From positions 219,039,044-219,103,043 of the forward strand of contig BTPG01000001.1 of assembly GCA_036245525.1 (NCBI GenBank): a DNA stretch of 64,000 bases, given 5' to 3'. The notes below the pieces were generated by a model, which did no database searches, was not told the origin of the DNA, and saw nothing but the letters and a program-made list of their open reading frames with translations. Position numbers and translations under genes: made by a program. The stretch comes from Semisulcospira habei (lineage: Eukaryota > Mollusca > Gastropoda > Semisulcospiridae). This document shows, piece by piece, positions 36,894 to 49,600 of this stretch (position 1 is the first letter of the stretch; every line of letters starts with the position of its first letter).

Positions 36894-39800
36894 ACACACA
36901 CAAAATATGGGTAGCACAACCAGCAATACCTGAGCTGCTGCTAACAGGAGGGTCTTGTGTCTTCTCTTTGTCAGAAGATTTTTCCGCATTCTGTGACCTG
37001 GCAACAGCAAAGTTCAGGATACTCTGGTTACCCCGAGCAACAGCTGACGGCACCCCAGATCCAAAGTTTACTGACTCTAGTCGGTGCATCTGGATCCCAA
37101 TCTGACATGGGGAAAAGTGTGTATAGAACTGAAATCACGCTGATCAAAAGTGAAAGCATTTCTAAGGTTGTTGATATGCACAAGTCCCTGCTTTTCCACG
37201 GAAGGCAGTGCAAATGACATAACAATGACAGGAAATTAACAACAAAGAGGGAGACTTTCTTTCAAAACAAGGACAAAACACCTCTCAAATGAGTGAAAGT
37301 ATCTGCTCCTGCATGGGATCTGATTGCTAAAATTCACAGATATGTGTTTTCAATGTTGTCTTGCCTCGACTAAGACTTTTCTATCCTTCTTTCTACCCTT
37401 CCATGTATAGGCACACGTAAGAGATGTTTTTTACTGCCCTTGGTATGACATGGTGGAACTCTCCTGTGTACAAAGGAGAAGCTTAGCAGGAGACTCATTT
37501 TACAACATTCAAACTTCACTAAGTTAACCATTTCGCAGAATTGTTGTAAGACATATAAAGGAGATATTGCAAACTTTTAACCCTTTACTGCTTTATTTTT
37601 AATGCGACAGCACAAAAGTGGAATACTGTTACTAAATCTTACTCCTCTCAGATCAGCAGCATTTGCCTTCATCGCTTTCAAAAGCAGAAGAGCTTCTTTG
37701 GCCAGCAACCCAGCCTCATCTGTAGCCATCGGCAAGGTAGTAGATTTGGATAAACTGTTACATATGCCATGGCCTGAAACAGCAAGTCTTCATTTTAACC
37801 CTTTTAGCCCCACAGGTGTATTTCCCAAATTGTACAAGTGTTACTTAACGACTATGTACCAGTTGCAGGAGGTGATTGACCATGATAATTCAAGGGTAGT
37901 GCCAGATTAGCTTGGCGCCTTCAGGCACCAAGCTAATCTGGCACTACCCTTGAATTATCATGGTCAATCAATCACCTGCTGTAGGGTTTTGGGGCTAAAA
38001 GAGTTAACATATTCATGTCTAACCCTTTCATTGCCAAGAAAAACTGAACATGATCTAACTGCAAGAGACACAGCTCCTCACGAGTTTCCACATTTACAGG
38101 GGTTCATGAGGATCTATGCCTCTTATTGACACACTTTATTTCCATAATCATTAATCGGCTGGTACTCTTTCGGCGTTTAATTAACACAAGATTTAAGTTA
38201 CACAATCTGCGTCCAATGTCAGTGAGAGGGTTAAGGGTAGTGAATTAATTATTAGCTTCCCACCTCTCTCATGCCAGGTACCATGACTTGGAGGAAGCAC
38301 TCAGCAGAAACAAACAAAAAAATTAATATATTAAATTAAAAATTGAATTAATACATCATTTTTTTAATTAAAAAAAAAAATAAATAAATAAAATAAAATA
38401 AAATACCCATGAACTTTGCAGTCTCTACAGGGGCATCAGGGCGCCGGACCATCAGCTTGAGTGTCATGGTTCTACCTTTCATCCCTATGGCTTTGAGTCG
38501 GGTGCTAACTTCCCCAGCCAGCTCTTCCACAAACTTCACAGCTTCTTCTTCCTAGCATGGAGTTTTTTTACATTATCCCTCTTATGCATGTAGCCACCTG
38601 TACTGTTCACTATGGGCTGCTTGCACAAAGGGGTTCAAATGGAGACAGTTAAAGTCTGCGCAAAATGTATTTTTCTTTAAAATGTATTTTTTTCGAAAAA
38701 TACTTACCTATAGCATTACTATATGGAAGGTACACGTAGCTTACCGATTTCAGCCTAAGAATCCATTGTGTATACCTACACAACCAAGGAAGCAACTCTA
38801 GCGAGTTGTTACCAAGAACCCTGAGTAGTCTCCCTTCTGCCCATAGGGATCCGTGAGCAGTGTAGTCACGCCAGTCTTACTCTTAGCATACTGGCGACAA
38901 GCAGGGCAGGCAGGAGGGTCCTCCGAGTAATGCCAGCGTTAAGTATTTTTCGAAAAAATACATTTTAGAGAAAAAAACATTGTTTTCTCAAAATCCATAC
39001 TGATGGCATTACTATATGTAAGAATAACGAAAAGGAGGAGGGTGCCGCCCCCTACGCCCAAAGACTGCATAACGCTTGGGAAGGTATTGCTGCAACCTCC
39101 CGACGATTTCAGCTAAGCGTTACCTAAGGTGCCAGAGGTGCCAGGAGGACGTGTTGCAGCGCCGAGATGTCCCCCACCAGGGCCAGGTTCTCGCATTGGC
39201 CGGAGAGGTCTCGGAGGTAGAAGCGGGCGCAGGTGTACTGCTCGCCACCCGACAGCCGCCACAATGTCCCTCACTGCGCAGTTGCGGTCGAATGCGACGC
39301 TCACGGAGACCGCTCTGATTTCATGTGCTCTGATGCGCAAGCTTTTCGCCCCGTCCGGGGAGAGATCCTCGTAGGTAGACCGGATGACCCAGCGCAACCA
39401 TGAGGACACCGTCTGCGCTGAGATGTCGTGTCTGCCCCTGGTCAATGGGAGAAAGAGGCGGGTCCGTCCTCTCCATAACGGCTTTGATCTGCACAAGTAA
39501 ACTCTCAATGCTCAGACTGGGTCCTGCTGCCAGGACTCCCATGAAGGGTCGAGACCCCTGAGTGGGCGGAGGTTAATCAACTGAGCTGAGGCCAAGGGGA
39601 GTCTGTTCTTGGCCAAGAAGGTTAGGTTGGTCAGGAGCTGTACTGACCCATTGACTCTGAACTGCAGGCAAGCAGAGTCCACGGAAAGCGCGTGCAATTC
39701 GCTAACTCTGGCCGCTGTGGCGAGGGCAAGAAGGAAGCAGGTCTTCCTGGTCACATCCACGAAGCGGGCCAAGGGCAGCGGCTCGAAACGGCTGGAGTTC

Positions 39801-40767
39801 AGCCAGGTGAGAACTCAAGGAAGGTCCCAGCGTGGAAGCAGTGAGGGGGGGGGACCGGGCGCTGAAGCGCAAAATGGGATATCAGGTCCTTACAAATTCC
39901 GGGGTCTGTCCGACCCAAGTGCCGTTAAGTGTCTGCGATCATGGCAAGGTAGCCCCTGATGGTGATAGGCACCAAGTTCTGCTCGAGGAATAGCCACAGG
40001 AAGAACTCGGCCAGTTGAGGCATCATCAGTCGTGGGAGAAAGGTGCACAGACTCGCACCAGGACAGCAGGACTCTCCACTTCCCCTCGTACACCTTGCGA
40101 GTGGAGGGTCTGCGGGCTGCAGCGATCGCCTCCACTGCCACACGCGAGAAGCCTCTTGCGGTGAGGGCTTACCGCACAGCCTCCAGGCGTGTAAGAGGAG
40201 CCTCTACGGGCAAGGGTGGAAGAGGTTCCACCTGGGCTGCTTCAGCATGGTGGGAGGTGCGGGGAGTCACACCGGAGAGTCCGTGGCGAGGCTCAAGAGG
40301 TCGGTTGTCCAGCTCTTTCTCCAACTGAATGGGGCCACGAGGAGCAGCACCATGTTGCAGCCCCAGAGTTTCTGCAGACACTTGGGCACCAGCACCGTGG
40401 GAGGGTACACGTAGGCCACTAGGCCGTCCCAGGAGATGGAGAGAGCATCCACGGCCCAAGCGAGAGGGTCTGGGATAGGCGACACGAAATGAAATGAAAT
40501 TTTATTTTTCAAGGATAAATGATTAGGTACCTTCAATGACCTTTTTTCAATCATGTCCTTGCTAAGCTATAGCATGCACGTAAACACACATACACATAAT
40601 TTTATATATAAATGTATAGTCATAATAGTGAAAAGTACAGGCAACAATAATTCCATTTCAAATAATCAATGCTCACATTAAACCACATACACACACACAC
40701 GCACGTGCACACACACACTGATATATGCCAGTCCGCACACACAGACACACATGTACTGATTTCTACT

Positions 40768-40840
<73 letters not shown>

Positions 40841-43800
40841 ATACTGACACCAAGCAAAAAACATCGAACATTAAACCTTAAAAAGTTATGATGTTATGCT
40901 GCACTTACATATATGCTAAAACATATTAGAAGACTTCTTTTCCGCTGAAGTTTCAAAACAAAAGAAATGACAAAGAACACCTCAGCAAGTCTAAAGTATT
41001 ATGATACATGAATATGAATAAGGAAATGTTTCTGCAGTCAATGACGGTATGTGAAAGAAAAATATGAACAATATTTTTTCACATGTTCTTAATAAATTTA
41101 TTCAGTTGGTTCTTGAACGATCGTAAAGAAGGTGCTGCTTTAATGTCTGCAGGAACTGTGTTAAATAATTTTGCACCAGAGTAGGAGAGGGACGTCTTGT
41201 AAATATCTAAGTGGGACCTTGGTACTACCAGATTGTTCCCTGATGTTCGACTAGATCTGTGGGCAAGTGCGAACAAATTATAGAGATAGGCTGGTGAGTC
41301 TGATTTTGCGCATGAGTACCAACTTATTATAAATGAACTGCTTGTCAAGTGGCAGGATATCCAGCAGCTTGAACTTGTAATCAATACTAATGACTTGCAT
41401 GGGTCTGTTAACGATTAATTTGATTGCCCGCCTGTGAAGCGAATTCATCCTTTTGAGATTAGCATATGGAGGAGGCATAATTCAAATGTGGCTGAATATG
41501 GGCACAGTAAAAAAGTTTCCTTGTTGGTTCGTTAGTAAAATATCTTAATTTTGACAGTAAGAATAAGTTTTTTGATATTGTTTTACACACTTTGGTAATA
41601 TGGCTTTGCCAACACTGTTTGTCATCAATGATGATTCCAAGCACACCCTGTTCCTTGACTTGCTCAACAGACTGCCCATTCAAACAGAGCTGTAGGGGAG
41701 GCGGGTTCAGCTGATGCTTTTGTCTAGTAGTAACTAGCATACATTTGGTCTTAGTAGGATTTGGAATCATATAATTGTTTTGACACCATATGGAAACATC
41801 ATTCAGGCCACTTTGTAGGGACTGGTTTATACAGGGTGCATCTGACGATGACACGTCAAGAGTTCCATCATCAGCGAAGAGACTACAGATTACACGGGGG
41901 TCAGATATATCTAATGGAAGATCGTTTATAAAAACTGAAAATAATAATGGACCGAGGACAGATCCTTGTGGTACTCCGTGCTCTATCACCCTCACGTGAG
42001 TTTGTACCATTCACACAGACGTACTCCTCGCGCTGGGACCATATGGCGTCGAGGCGCATCCCCTGGGTGGTGGATAGGGGGTCCCTCGCGAGAGGGGTGC
42101 ACCGAATGAAATAAGGTGCCATGAACCAACATGGTCTAAGGGAAGGTGACCCCGACAGAAAACCCCTGGTCCTCCTAGTAAGGGGTTGGGCGTGGGGGCA
42201 GCTTCCCCACCCTGCAAAAAAGGAAATAGCTACAAAAACGCCGACGAAAAGACAAACAGTAATGCCTTTCCTGGAGGAGGAAGGTTCTTCTACCAGAAGA
42301 TTTATGAAGTCCTGTGGTGAAAGCCGGAAGTCTTCGGAAGCCACAGGACCGAGATGACTCTCTCTATCCAGGGACACAACCATGGGCACATGGAATGTCA
42401 AGACCATGTACCAGAGCGGCAAGGCCGCCCAGATAGCAGCGGAAATGCAAAAGTACAACCTTTCCCTGCTAGGTATCAGTGAAGCCAGATGGACGCAGTC
42501 TGGCCAGAAAAGGCTGTTAAGTGGGGAGATGATTCTGTATTCAGGTCATGAAGAGGAGAATGCCCCCCATACAGAAGGAGTAGCATTCATGCTGTCACCA
42601 GTGGCACAGAGAGCGCTGATGGGCTGGGAACCTCTTGGGCCAAGAATTATCACCGCAGCCTTTAGAACTAGGAGAAAGATCAAGTTGAACGTCATCCAGT
42701 GTTATGCGCCCACCAATGACAGTGACGAGGAAGAGAAACAAGAGTTCTACGACCGACTCCAGAGTGCTGTGGACAAATGTGCGGAGCGAGACATCACCAT
42801 CGTCATGAGCGATTTTAATGCCAAAATAGGGGAGGACACCGGATACGAAGAGGTGATGGGGAGACAGGGACTAGGGGAGATGAGTGAGAACGGGGAGAGG
42901 TTTGTAGACTTTTGTGCTCTAAACAGACTTGTCATTGGAGGCAGCATCTTCCCACACAGAAGAATACACAAAGCAACTTGGGTCTCACCTGACCATACTA
43001 CAGAGAACCAAATAGACCATATCTGCATTAGCAAGAAATTTAGAAGATCCCTTCAAGATGTTCGAGTGAGGAGGGGAGCAGATGTCACCTCAGACCACCA
43101 TCTGCTTACCTTGAGAATAAAGCTCAAGTTAAAGAAAAGCCGCACAGAGACAACAAGAAGACAGCGCTATAATGTAGGCCTCCTGAGAGAGACTGGAGTG
43201 AGAGAAGAGTTCAAACTGGTGCTGTCCAACCGGTTTCAAGCGCTACAGGAGCTAGTAAATGAAGAGGAGGCGGTCACCACAGAGCAGCAGTGGAAGGCAG
43301 TTAGAGAGGCGCTGAACTCAACCTGCAAAGACACTGTAGGGTTCAGGAAACACCATCACAAGGACTGGCTGTCGGCACAGACCTTGAAGAAGATAGAAGT
43401 GAGGAAGCAGAATAAAGCAGTTGTCAACATCAGTCGCACGAGAGCAGCCAAAGCAAGGGCACAGGAGGAATACTCAGAAGCCAACCGCGAGGTGAAGAGG
43501 AGTATCAGGGCAGACAAGAGGGCCTACACAGACAGCCTGGCAGCAGAGGCAGAAAAGGCAGCAGGCAGCGGCAACATGAAACAGCTCTACGACATTAGAC
43601 AAGATGGCGGCCATGCAACACCTCCTGGCCGCCCGCTCCAGCAGAAATGGTCGCCACCGACAGAATTCTAGCCATTGTACCTTCGTTTGATATACGATGT
43701 CAAGCCCTGCAATGCTGCATCACGACCGGTACTTCTTTTTGATGACTTTTGTAAATTTGATGTGCTGTGACTGTTAATTGGATTTCATATTTTTCTCCGC

Positions 43801-46661
43801 TGTGCCGCGGCTATGCTGGGAGTTGATACACGCTGATTCTTGTTGTACCAAGTGGATATCAGAAGAACAGCGCGCGCTATGCTGTGGCAATACACCCAAC
43901 GTGCTTTCCTCCCCTTTTATCATTTCATCTCAGGAGTGGCTCTTCCGACACGCCACGCCCAACTGACATCACGGCCTGCGCTAGCCTAGTGCACTCAACG
44001 AAGCCAGTACCAGCAAGCTTCAGGCCCCACATTCCAGCCGAATGATGTAATGACAGACACCTCCCAGACGCAGTGACTGTGTTTCTTACTGAACAGCTGC
44101 GTGTGTACTTTTCTAGAAACCATCGGACTGCTTTCATGTTAATGATGTAGTTCTACTACGTTTGTTTTTAAAATGAATATGAAGTTATATACTAGTTAAG
44201 TTCAGTATAAGGTGGTGACTGTTTATGCCGGAGCGACTGTCTAAACACCGGCGCTGTACTATGGCGGCGACGGGCCCCCAGGTGCTGTTTGACCGTTGTT
44301 CAGTTTTATGTTCGGCCTAGATCGGAGATCATCTCCGTATCGACGCGGGTATTTTGTTTCTGTTGTTAACTTGTTTTATGTACTAGTTTTAGCCAAGTAG
44401 GAACTTAATAAAGAACATTATAATAGTGTGTTCAGGAGACATAGGGCTGTCTTAGCATTCTGTTTTTGTCAGGGAGGTTCGGGTCGGGATGAGGCCACTG
44501 GCGCTGGCCATTAGATGCCTTGGCGACGGGCTTCACCCGTCCCGAGTCATTGTCCATTGTGTAGCTCTGTTATTGTAATTTGTGGAATGAGCGAGTGAGT
44601 GAATGCCGTAAGCAGCACCTGTGGTGGCAAAAATGTGAATTTCCCCATGAGGGATTAATAAAGTATTATTGTATTGTATTACCAGAAGATTGTCAGGCAA
44701 GTATGGCCATACAGAAAGACCAGTAAAAGACAAAGAAGGCAAGCCTATTGCAGACAGAGCAGACCAACTCGACAGATGGGCCGAGTATTTTGAAGAGTTA
44801 CTGAATAGACCCAGCCCGCCCAACCCCCCCAGACATCCAGCCGGCAGAGACCGACCTACCCATCAGCTGTGACAGACCCAGCCGGGAAGAGATCAGAAGA
44901 GCAGTGGCATTTTTGAAGAACGGCAAAGCAGCAGGACCAGATGGCATCCCAGCGGAGTCTCTGAAAGCAGACCTAGAGACAACAGTAGAAATGCTGTACC
45001 CACTGTTTGGAAAGATCTGGAAAGAGGAGGTGATGCCGGCTGACTGGAAGGAGGGGTACCTAATCAAGCTTCCCAAGAAGGGCGACCTCAGCAAGTGTTC
45101 CAACTACAGAGGAATCACCTTGCTGTCAGTACCAGGAAAGGTCTTCAACAGGATCATCCTAGAGAGAATGAAGAGCTCCGTTGACCCCCAGCTGAGAGAC
45201 CAGCAAGCAGGATTCAGGAAAAACCGATCATGTACAGACCAGATCGCCACTCTCCACATCATCGTGTAACAGTCTCTGGAGTGGAGCTCCCTGCTGTACG
45301 TCAACTTTGTGGATTACGAGAAAGCATTTGACAGCGTGGACCGAGAGACTCTGTGGAAACTCCTACGACACTACGGTGTACCCACAAAGCTCGTCCGCCT
45401 GATCAAGAGCACCTACGATGGCATGACATGTCGCGTGATCCACGAAGGGCAGTTCACCAGGGAGCTCCAGGTCAGAACCGGTGTCAGGCAGGGGTGTCTG
45501 CTGTCTCCGTTCCTCTTCTGACTGACCATAGACTGGGTCATGAAGATGACCACAGAGCACAGACTAAGTGGAATACAGTGGACACTGTGGACACAGCTTG
45601 ACGACCTCGATTTTGCAGACAACTTGGCTTTACTGTCCCACACTCATCAACAAATGCAGGACAAGACCACGAGGCTTGCTGACATCTCGTCCCAAGTGGG
45701 CCTCACCATCCACAAACAGAAAACAAAGACAATAAGGCTGAACGCAACCAGGGAAGAACCAGTCTTGCTTGCTGGCACCCCGTTGGAGGAGGTGGAGTCC
45801 TTCACCTATCTCGGAGCATCATAGACAAAAAAGGCACCGGCCTCCGTAGCGCAGTGGTTAGCGTGTCAGACTGGCGGCCGGGAGATCCGGGTTCGAATCC
45901 CAGCTGAGTCAAGCGGGATTTTTCCTACCAGGGTCGGCTCCTACCCAGAGCGGGTGTGCTATGGACCCAATGGGAAGGCTGATGCCACGCAGCCGAGACT
46001 CACCCACTTCACGGGTGCGACTTTGGGGGTGCTACCCGGGTTATGACACATCGTAAGGTGTGAATGATTACACGGCTGGCACCGCAGGTGTCCGCAGTTC
46101 CCGGGCCTGGTTAACACCAGGATATTTATGACAGGAAGCGTGGAATGCGACCCTGTCACGCAGTCCCCAACCACATGGACCAGCATGGCATCATCATATA
46201 ATCACCCTCATCCTCATCATCATGCAAAATGAAAAAAAATGCTGTTCCAGGTTTCTGATCCCTCAAGGTCTCCGTCTCATGGTGACCTCATCCCGGTCCT
46301 CCAGGAGCCCTAGGTGCGCGGTTGTCTTCGGCCAGACCTGCTGCTGTGCATGGAAGGACGTAGTGGTTGACTCGCCACCTCTGGGGGGAGCTCCCACTCG
46401 TCGACTCCGCGACTAGCAATGTCGTACGTAGGGGGAACAGTAGGTGTGGTCACCTGTAGGCTACACTGAACACCACCGAAGTGACTCGGCAGCAGTGCGG
46501 AGTTTCCTCCGGAGGGAGTCCCCTACTACCTGACATATATATAGCGGCAGGGCCGGGAGTCAGGCTGAAACAACTAGCGAGCCTGAGTGAGCACACTGGG
46601 GTTGACAGGAATGAGCGGCATGAGAGGAAGATCTCTGAGGTCGACAAGGAAAACTTGGAGT

Positions 46662-46695
<34 letters not shown>

Positions 46696-49600
46696 CCAAA
46701 AAAGGCGGCACTGATGCAGATGTCAGAGCACGAATCAGTAAAGCCAGAGCAGCCTTTCTCCAGCTGAAAAAGGTGTGGAGTTCCAGAGAGCTGTCACAAC
46801 ACACCAAAGTCCGGATTTTCAACTCCAACGTATAAGCAGTTCTCCTATATGGAGCAGAGACTTGGAGATTGACAAAAACCACAGTCAACAGAGTACAGAT
46901 CTTCATAAACAGTTGCCTTAGAAGAATTTTGAAAATCCACTGGCCAGAGAAGATCAGCAACGTCAGACTCTGGGAGAGAACAGAGCAGATAACAGCAGAG
47001 AATGAAATTGAAATGGGCGAAGAAGATGGGGATGGATTGGTCACAGTCTGAGAAAGCCAGCTTCCAGTATCACTAAGCAGGCATTGTCATGGAACCCCCA
47101 GGGAAAGAGAAAAAGAGGCAGGCCGAGAAACACCTGGCGGCGAGACCTCCAAGCAGACATCAAGAGACTGGGAACCACCTGGAGTAAAATCGAAGAAGAA
47201 GCACAGGACAGGAGTCGCTGGAGGTCTCTCGTCGACGGCCTATACCCGGGGAGGGGTGACAGGCGTAAGTAAGTAAGTACACAGACGTACTGTGTGCGCC
47301 CATTTAGATATGATGTAATGAAGGCAAGGGTGCTATCACTCAGCTGATAGGCAGGAAGTTTTTTAATTAAAAGATCATGATTGACAATATCAAAAGCTTT
47401 TGAAAGGTCAAAAAATACAGCTCCAGTCATTTGCCCATTATTCATAGCAGTTAACCATCTGTCAACCAGGTGAACCAAAGCTGTGTGACAAGAATGTCTC
47501 CAACGAAAACTAGACTGTAGTGGATAATGAGTTTGTATTTATCTAAGAAATGTTGTAAATGTGTGTGGATATGTCTTTCAATCGGTTTTGACAGAGTTGA
47601 CACCAGAGAAATGGGTCTGAAATGGTTGGGGTCATTTAAATCTTTTGTTTTAGGTAGCGGTATTATCTTGGCCGTTTTCAGACCAGACGGAAATTGTCCA
47701 TGTTGTATGCAAAGGTTGTAGATGTATGTTAGCGACTCAACGACGTATGGAAGAGCCATTTTAAGAACAGTGCTGCTAATTCCATCATGGCCAGATGTAC
47801 GTTTACTCTTTAATGAAGAAATGGGTTTTCCCACTTCATAAACTGTTAAGAGCGGAATGTTGCAAGACATGTTAGGTGTTAATCTTTCAGCACAAAATCT
47901 TTTTAGCTTTTCTGAAACATCATGTGATTGACCGGGAGACGTAAGATTCTGTTGCAGTGTAGTGGCGGTAGAGAGAAAATGCTGACTAAATGTATCAGCT
48001 GATATGTTCGTGCACTGTGCGGTATTTCTGGACACAAAGAGAGGGAGCTGTCTGTTCCACCTCGTCGCAAATAGGTAGATCATGGGCGTCTCCCAGCGCC
48101 TGCAGATCATCTTGAAGATGTCCGGCCGGAGGGCCTACTCGGTGTGGAGAAGCTGACTCTGCCAAGAGAGGGAGTCCGCCAGAACATTCTGATGGCCCGG
48201 GATGAGTCGCGCTCGAAGCAAGATTCCGCGATCCCTGCACCATAGGAGAACCTGATACAGGAGCATGCAGAGGGATGGAGAGCGTGTACCTCCTTGCTTC
48301 TAAATGTAGGTCACGACGGTCGCGTTGTCAGAGAGGATCAGGAGCTCCTGACAACCGAGACGAGTTTCCCAGTGGATGAGCGCCAGCCAGACGGCCTTCA
48401 ACTCCAGCCAGTTGATGTGCTTGCCTGCTAGGTCCGGAGGCCACCAGCCCAAGGCCGCACTGAAGTCCGGCAGTAAGTGTGCTCCCCAACCGGCGAGGCT
48501 TGCGTCTGTGCAGAGCAAAAGCAGGGGAGGAGAGGGGCACTCCCATCGCCAGATAAGACGAGTCAGTCCATCTCTGTAGGTGAGGCCTGACCAACGGCAG
48601 AACTGGGACCATCGTCGCTAGGTCGCCCGAGGAAGGGCGCCAATGAAGCAGAAGATGCAGCTGGAGCGGGCGCAAGTAGAGCCTGCCGAGAGGTAAGAGG
48701 TCCACCGCTGCGCTCATGAGACCCAGAACAAGAGGTCTATGATGGGCCGCCACTTGCCGTCTGGTTTTGGAACCACAAAGAGTCTGCTGTAAAAGGCCCG
48801 CGAGTCGTGACGTGCGACTACCTCCATGGCAGCCTTCTGGAGTAATGAGGTCACCTCGCCATGAAGAGTGACCGCCTTGAGCTGGTCGACGGGCACCTGC
48901 GTCCAGTGGGGGGAGCGCCGAAGTGGGGGTGGTTGCCGAAAGGTAAACCGTAGGCCTTCTAAATGGTGGAGAGGACCCAAGGGTCAACCGGCAGCAGTGA
49001 CCGCCACATGTCGCTGTGTAGCGCCAGCCTCCCGCCGACTGGAGACCCTGAGGACATCGGCGGGGGCAGAACTGGGGGAGCGTCATTGGACCCTGCCATG
49101 CCCGGACCTCTGAGCCCTGGGCCAGGAGGAGGTGGCAGGGGCTGGGAAGGGGCGCGAGTGAGCGGGGAGGGACTGACGACTGGTCCGGAAGGGGGCTCTG
49201 GAGACTGGCGGGTCTAGAGTTCCGCAGGGTGTGACCCACGGCCTTGTGGGGAGCCTGAAACCGGGAGGGGAGAGATCTAGGGGCGCAGGGCCAGAGGTCC
49301 TTGGCCGATTCCTTGACCTCCTGCCAGGTCGGTCCAAACAGGAGAGCGCCTCCCAGGGGAGCCTGACGAAGCTGAGACTTGACCACTGGGGTAAGGACAG
49401 GCACCTCCTCAGAATGGTGTCCCGCCGGATGAGGTCGCAGTTCGCAGCGGCGGCTAAGGCGTTGGTAGAGCCATGGTACGCCACTCGGTTAGCTGTCACG
49501 CTAGGGAGAGGATGTCGTGTAGGCCCGAAGAACTGGAGGGTTCCGAATCTTCCTCCGCGAACTGCACTATCGCCTGAATATTCCTCCACGAACCACACTA

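Larger units (their letters stand above)
42382..47272 (+). pseudogene. RTE-type endonuclease-reverse transcriptase
   Basis: The endonuclease reads MGTWNVKTMYQSGKAAQIAA, GISEARW, IQCYAPTNDSDEEE, VMSDFNAKIGEDTGYEEVMG and TSDHHLL, all in one frame to 43597 (about 400 codons). The RT resumes at 44682: FLKNGKAAGPDGIPAESLKA, WKEGYLIKLPKKGDLSKCSN, FVDYEKAFDSVDRETLW, VRTGVRQGCLLSPFLF, LDDLDFADNLALLSH (the catalytic box reads FADN rather than FADD). The C-terminal end after 46707 includes RGRPRNTWRRDLQADIKRLG. In-frame stops near 45267, 45519 and 46831 disable it. The C-terminal RGRPRNTWRR...RWRSLV block is typical of the RTE clade. Confidence 0.88.
42026..47278 (+). mobile_element. RTE-type LINE with two later insertions
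   Basis: Flanked by the 13-bp duplication ACACAGACGTACT (42013-42025, 47279-47291). Plus strand: 5' leader with GGGTTGGGCGTGGGG and CCACCCTGCAAAAAA, endonuclease, RT, and a GTAAGTAAGTAAGT tail. Two insertions split it (43598-44677 and 45836-46696). Confidence 0.92.
41081..47995 (-). pseudogene. CR1/jockey-type LINE ORF2 (reverse transcriptase), split
   Basis: The upstream part (47995-47292) has TSGHDGISSTVLKMALPYVV, TAKIIPLPKTKDLNDPNHFR and PISLVSTLSKP, a frame shift near 47520, then MTGAVFFDLSKAFDIVNHDL. After the RTE insertion it resumes (42012 down) with GVPQGSVLGPLLFSVFINDL and SLFADDGTLDVSS (the catalytic box reads FADD), followed by the thumb and C-terminal region ending SFKNQLNKFIKNM near 41081. 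The endonuclease is missing through 5' truncation. Confidence 0.85.
40486..48030 (-). mobile_element. CR1/jockey-type LINE, 5'-truncated, inserted in DIRS C
   Basis: Flanked by GACAC (40481-40485, 48031-48035). The DIRS reading frame LPLFVS / SPIPDPLAW is split exactly there. The minus-strand 3' end reads AATAAAATTTCATTTCATTT. It carries RT coding sequence and is itself split by an RTE element at 42026-47278. Confidence 0.88.

Noticed and set aside
36619..37105. Long frames across the (CA)n array at 36.8 kb
   Set aside because: Repeat artefact. Only the 36930-37101 part on the minus strand is coding, as a REV1 exon.
42382..43671. Host craniofacial-development-like (CFDP2-type) gene
   Set aside because: The endonuclease frame is followed by RT motifs, has a 13-bp target duplication and a 3' tandem tail, so it is an RTE LINE.
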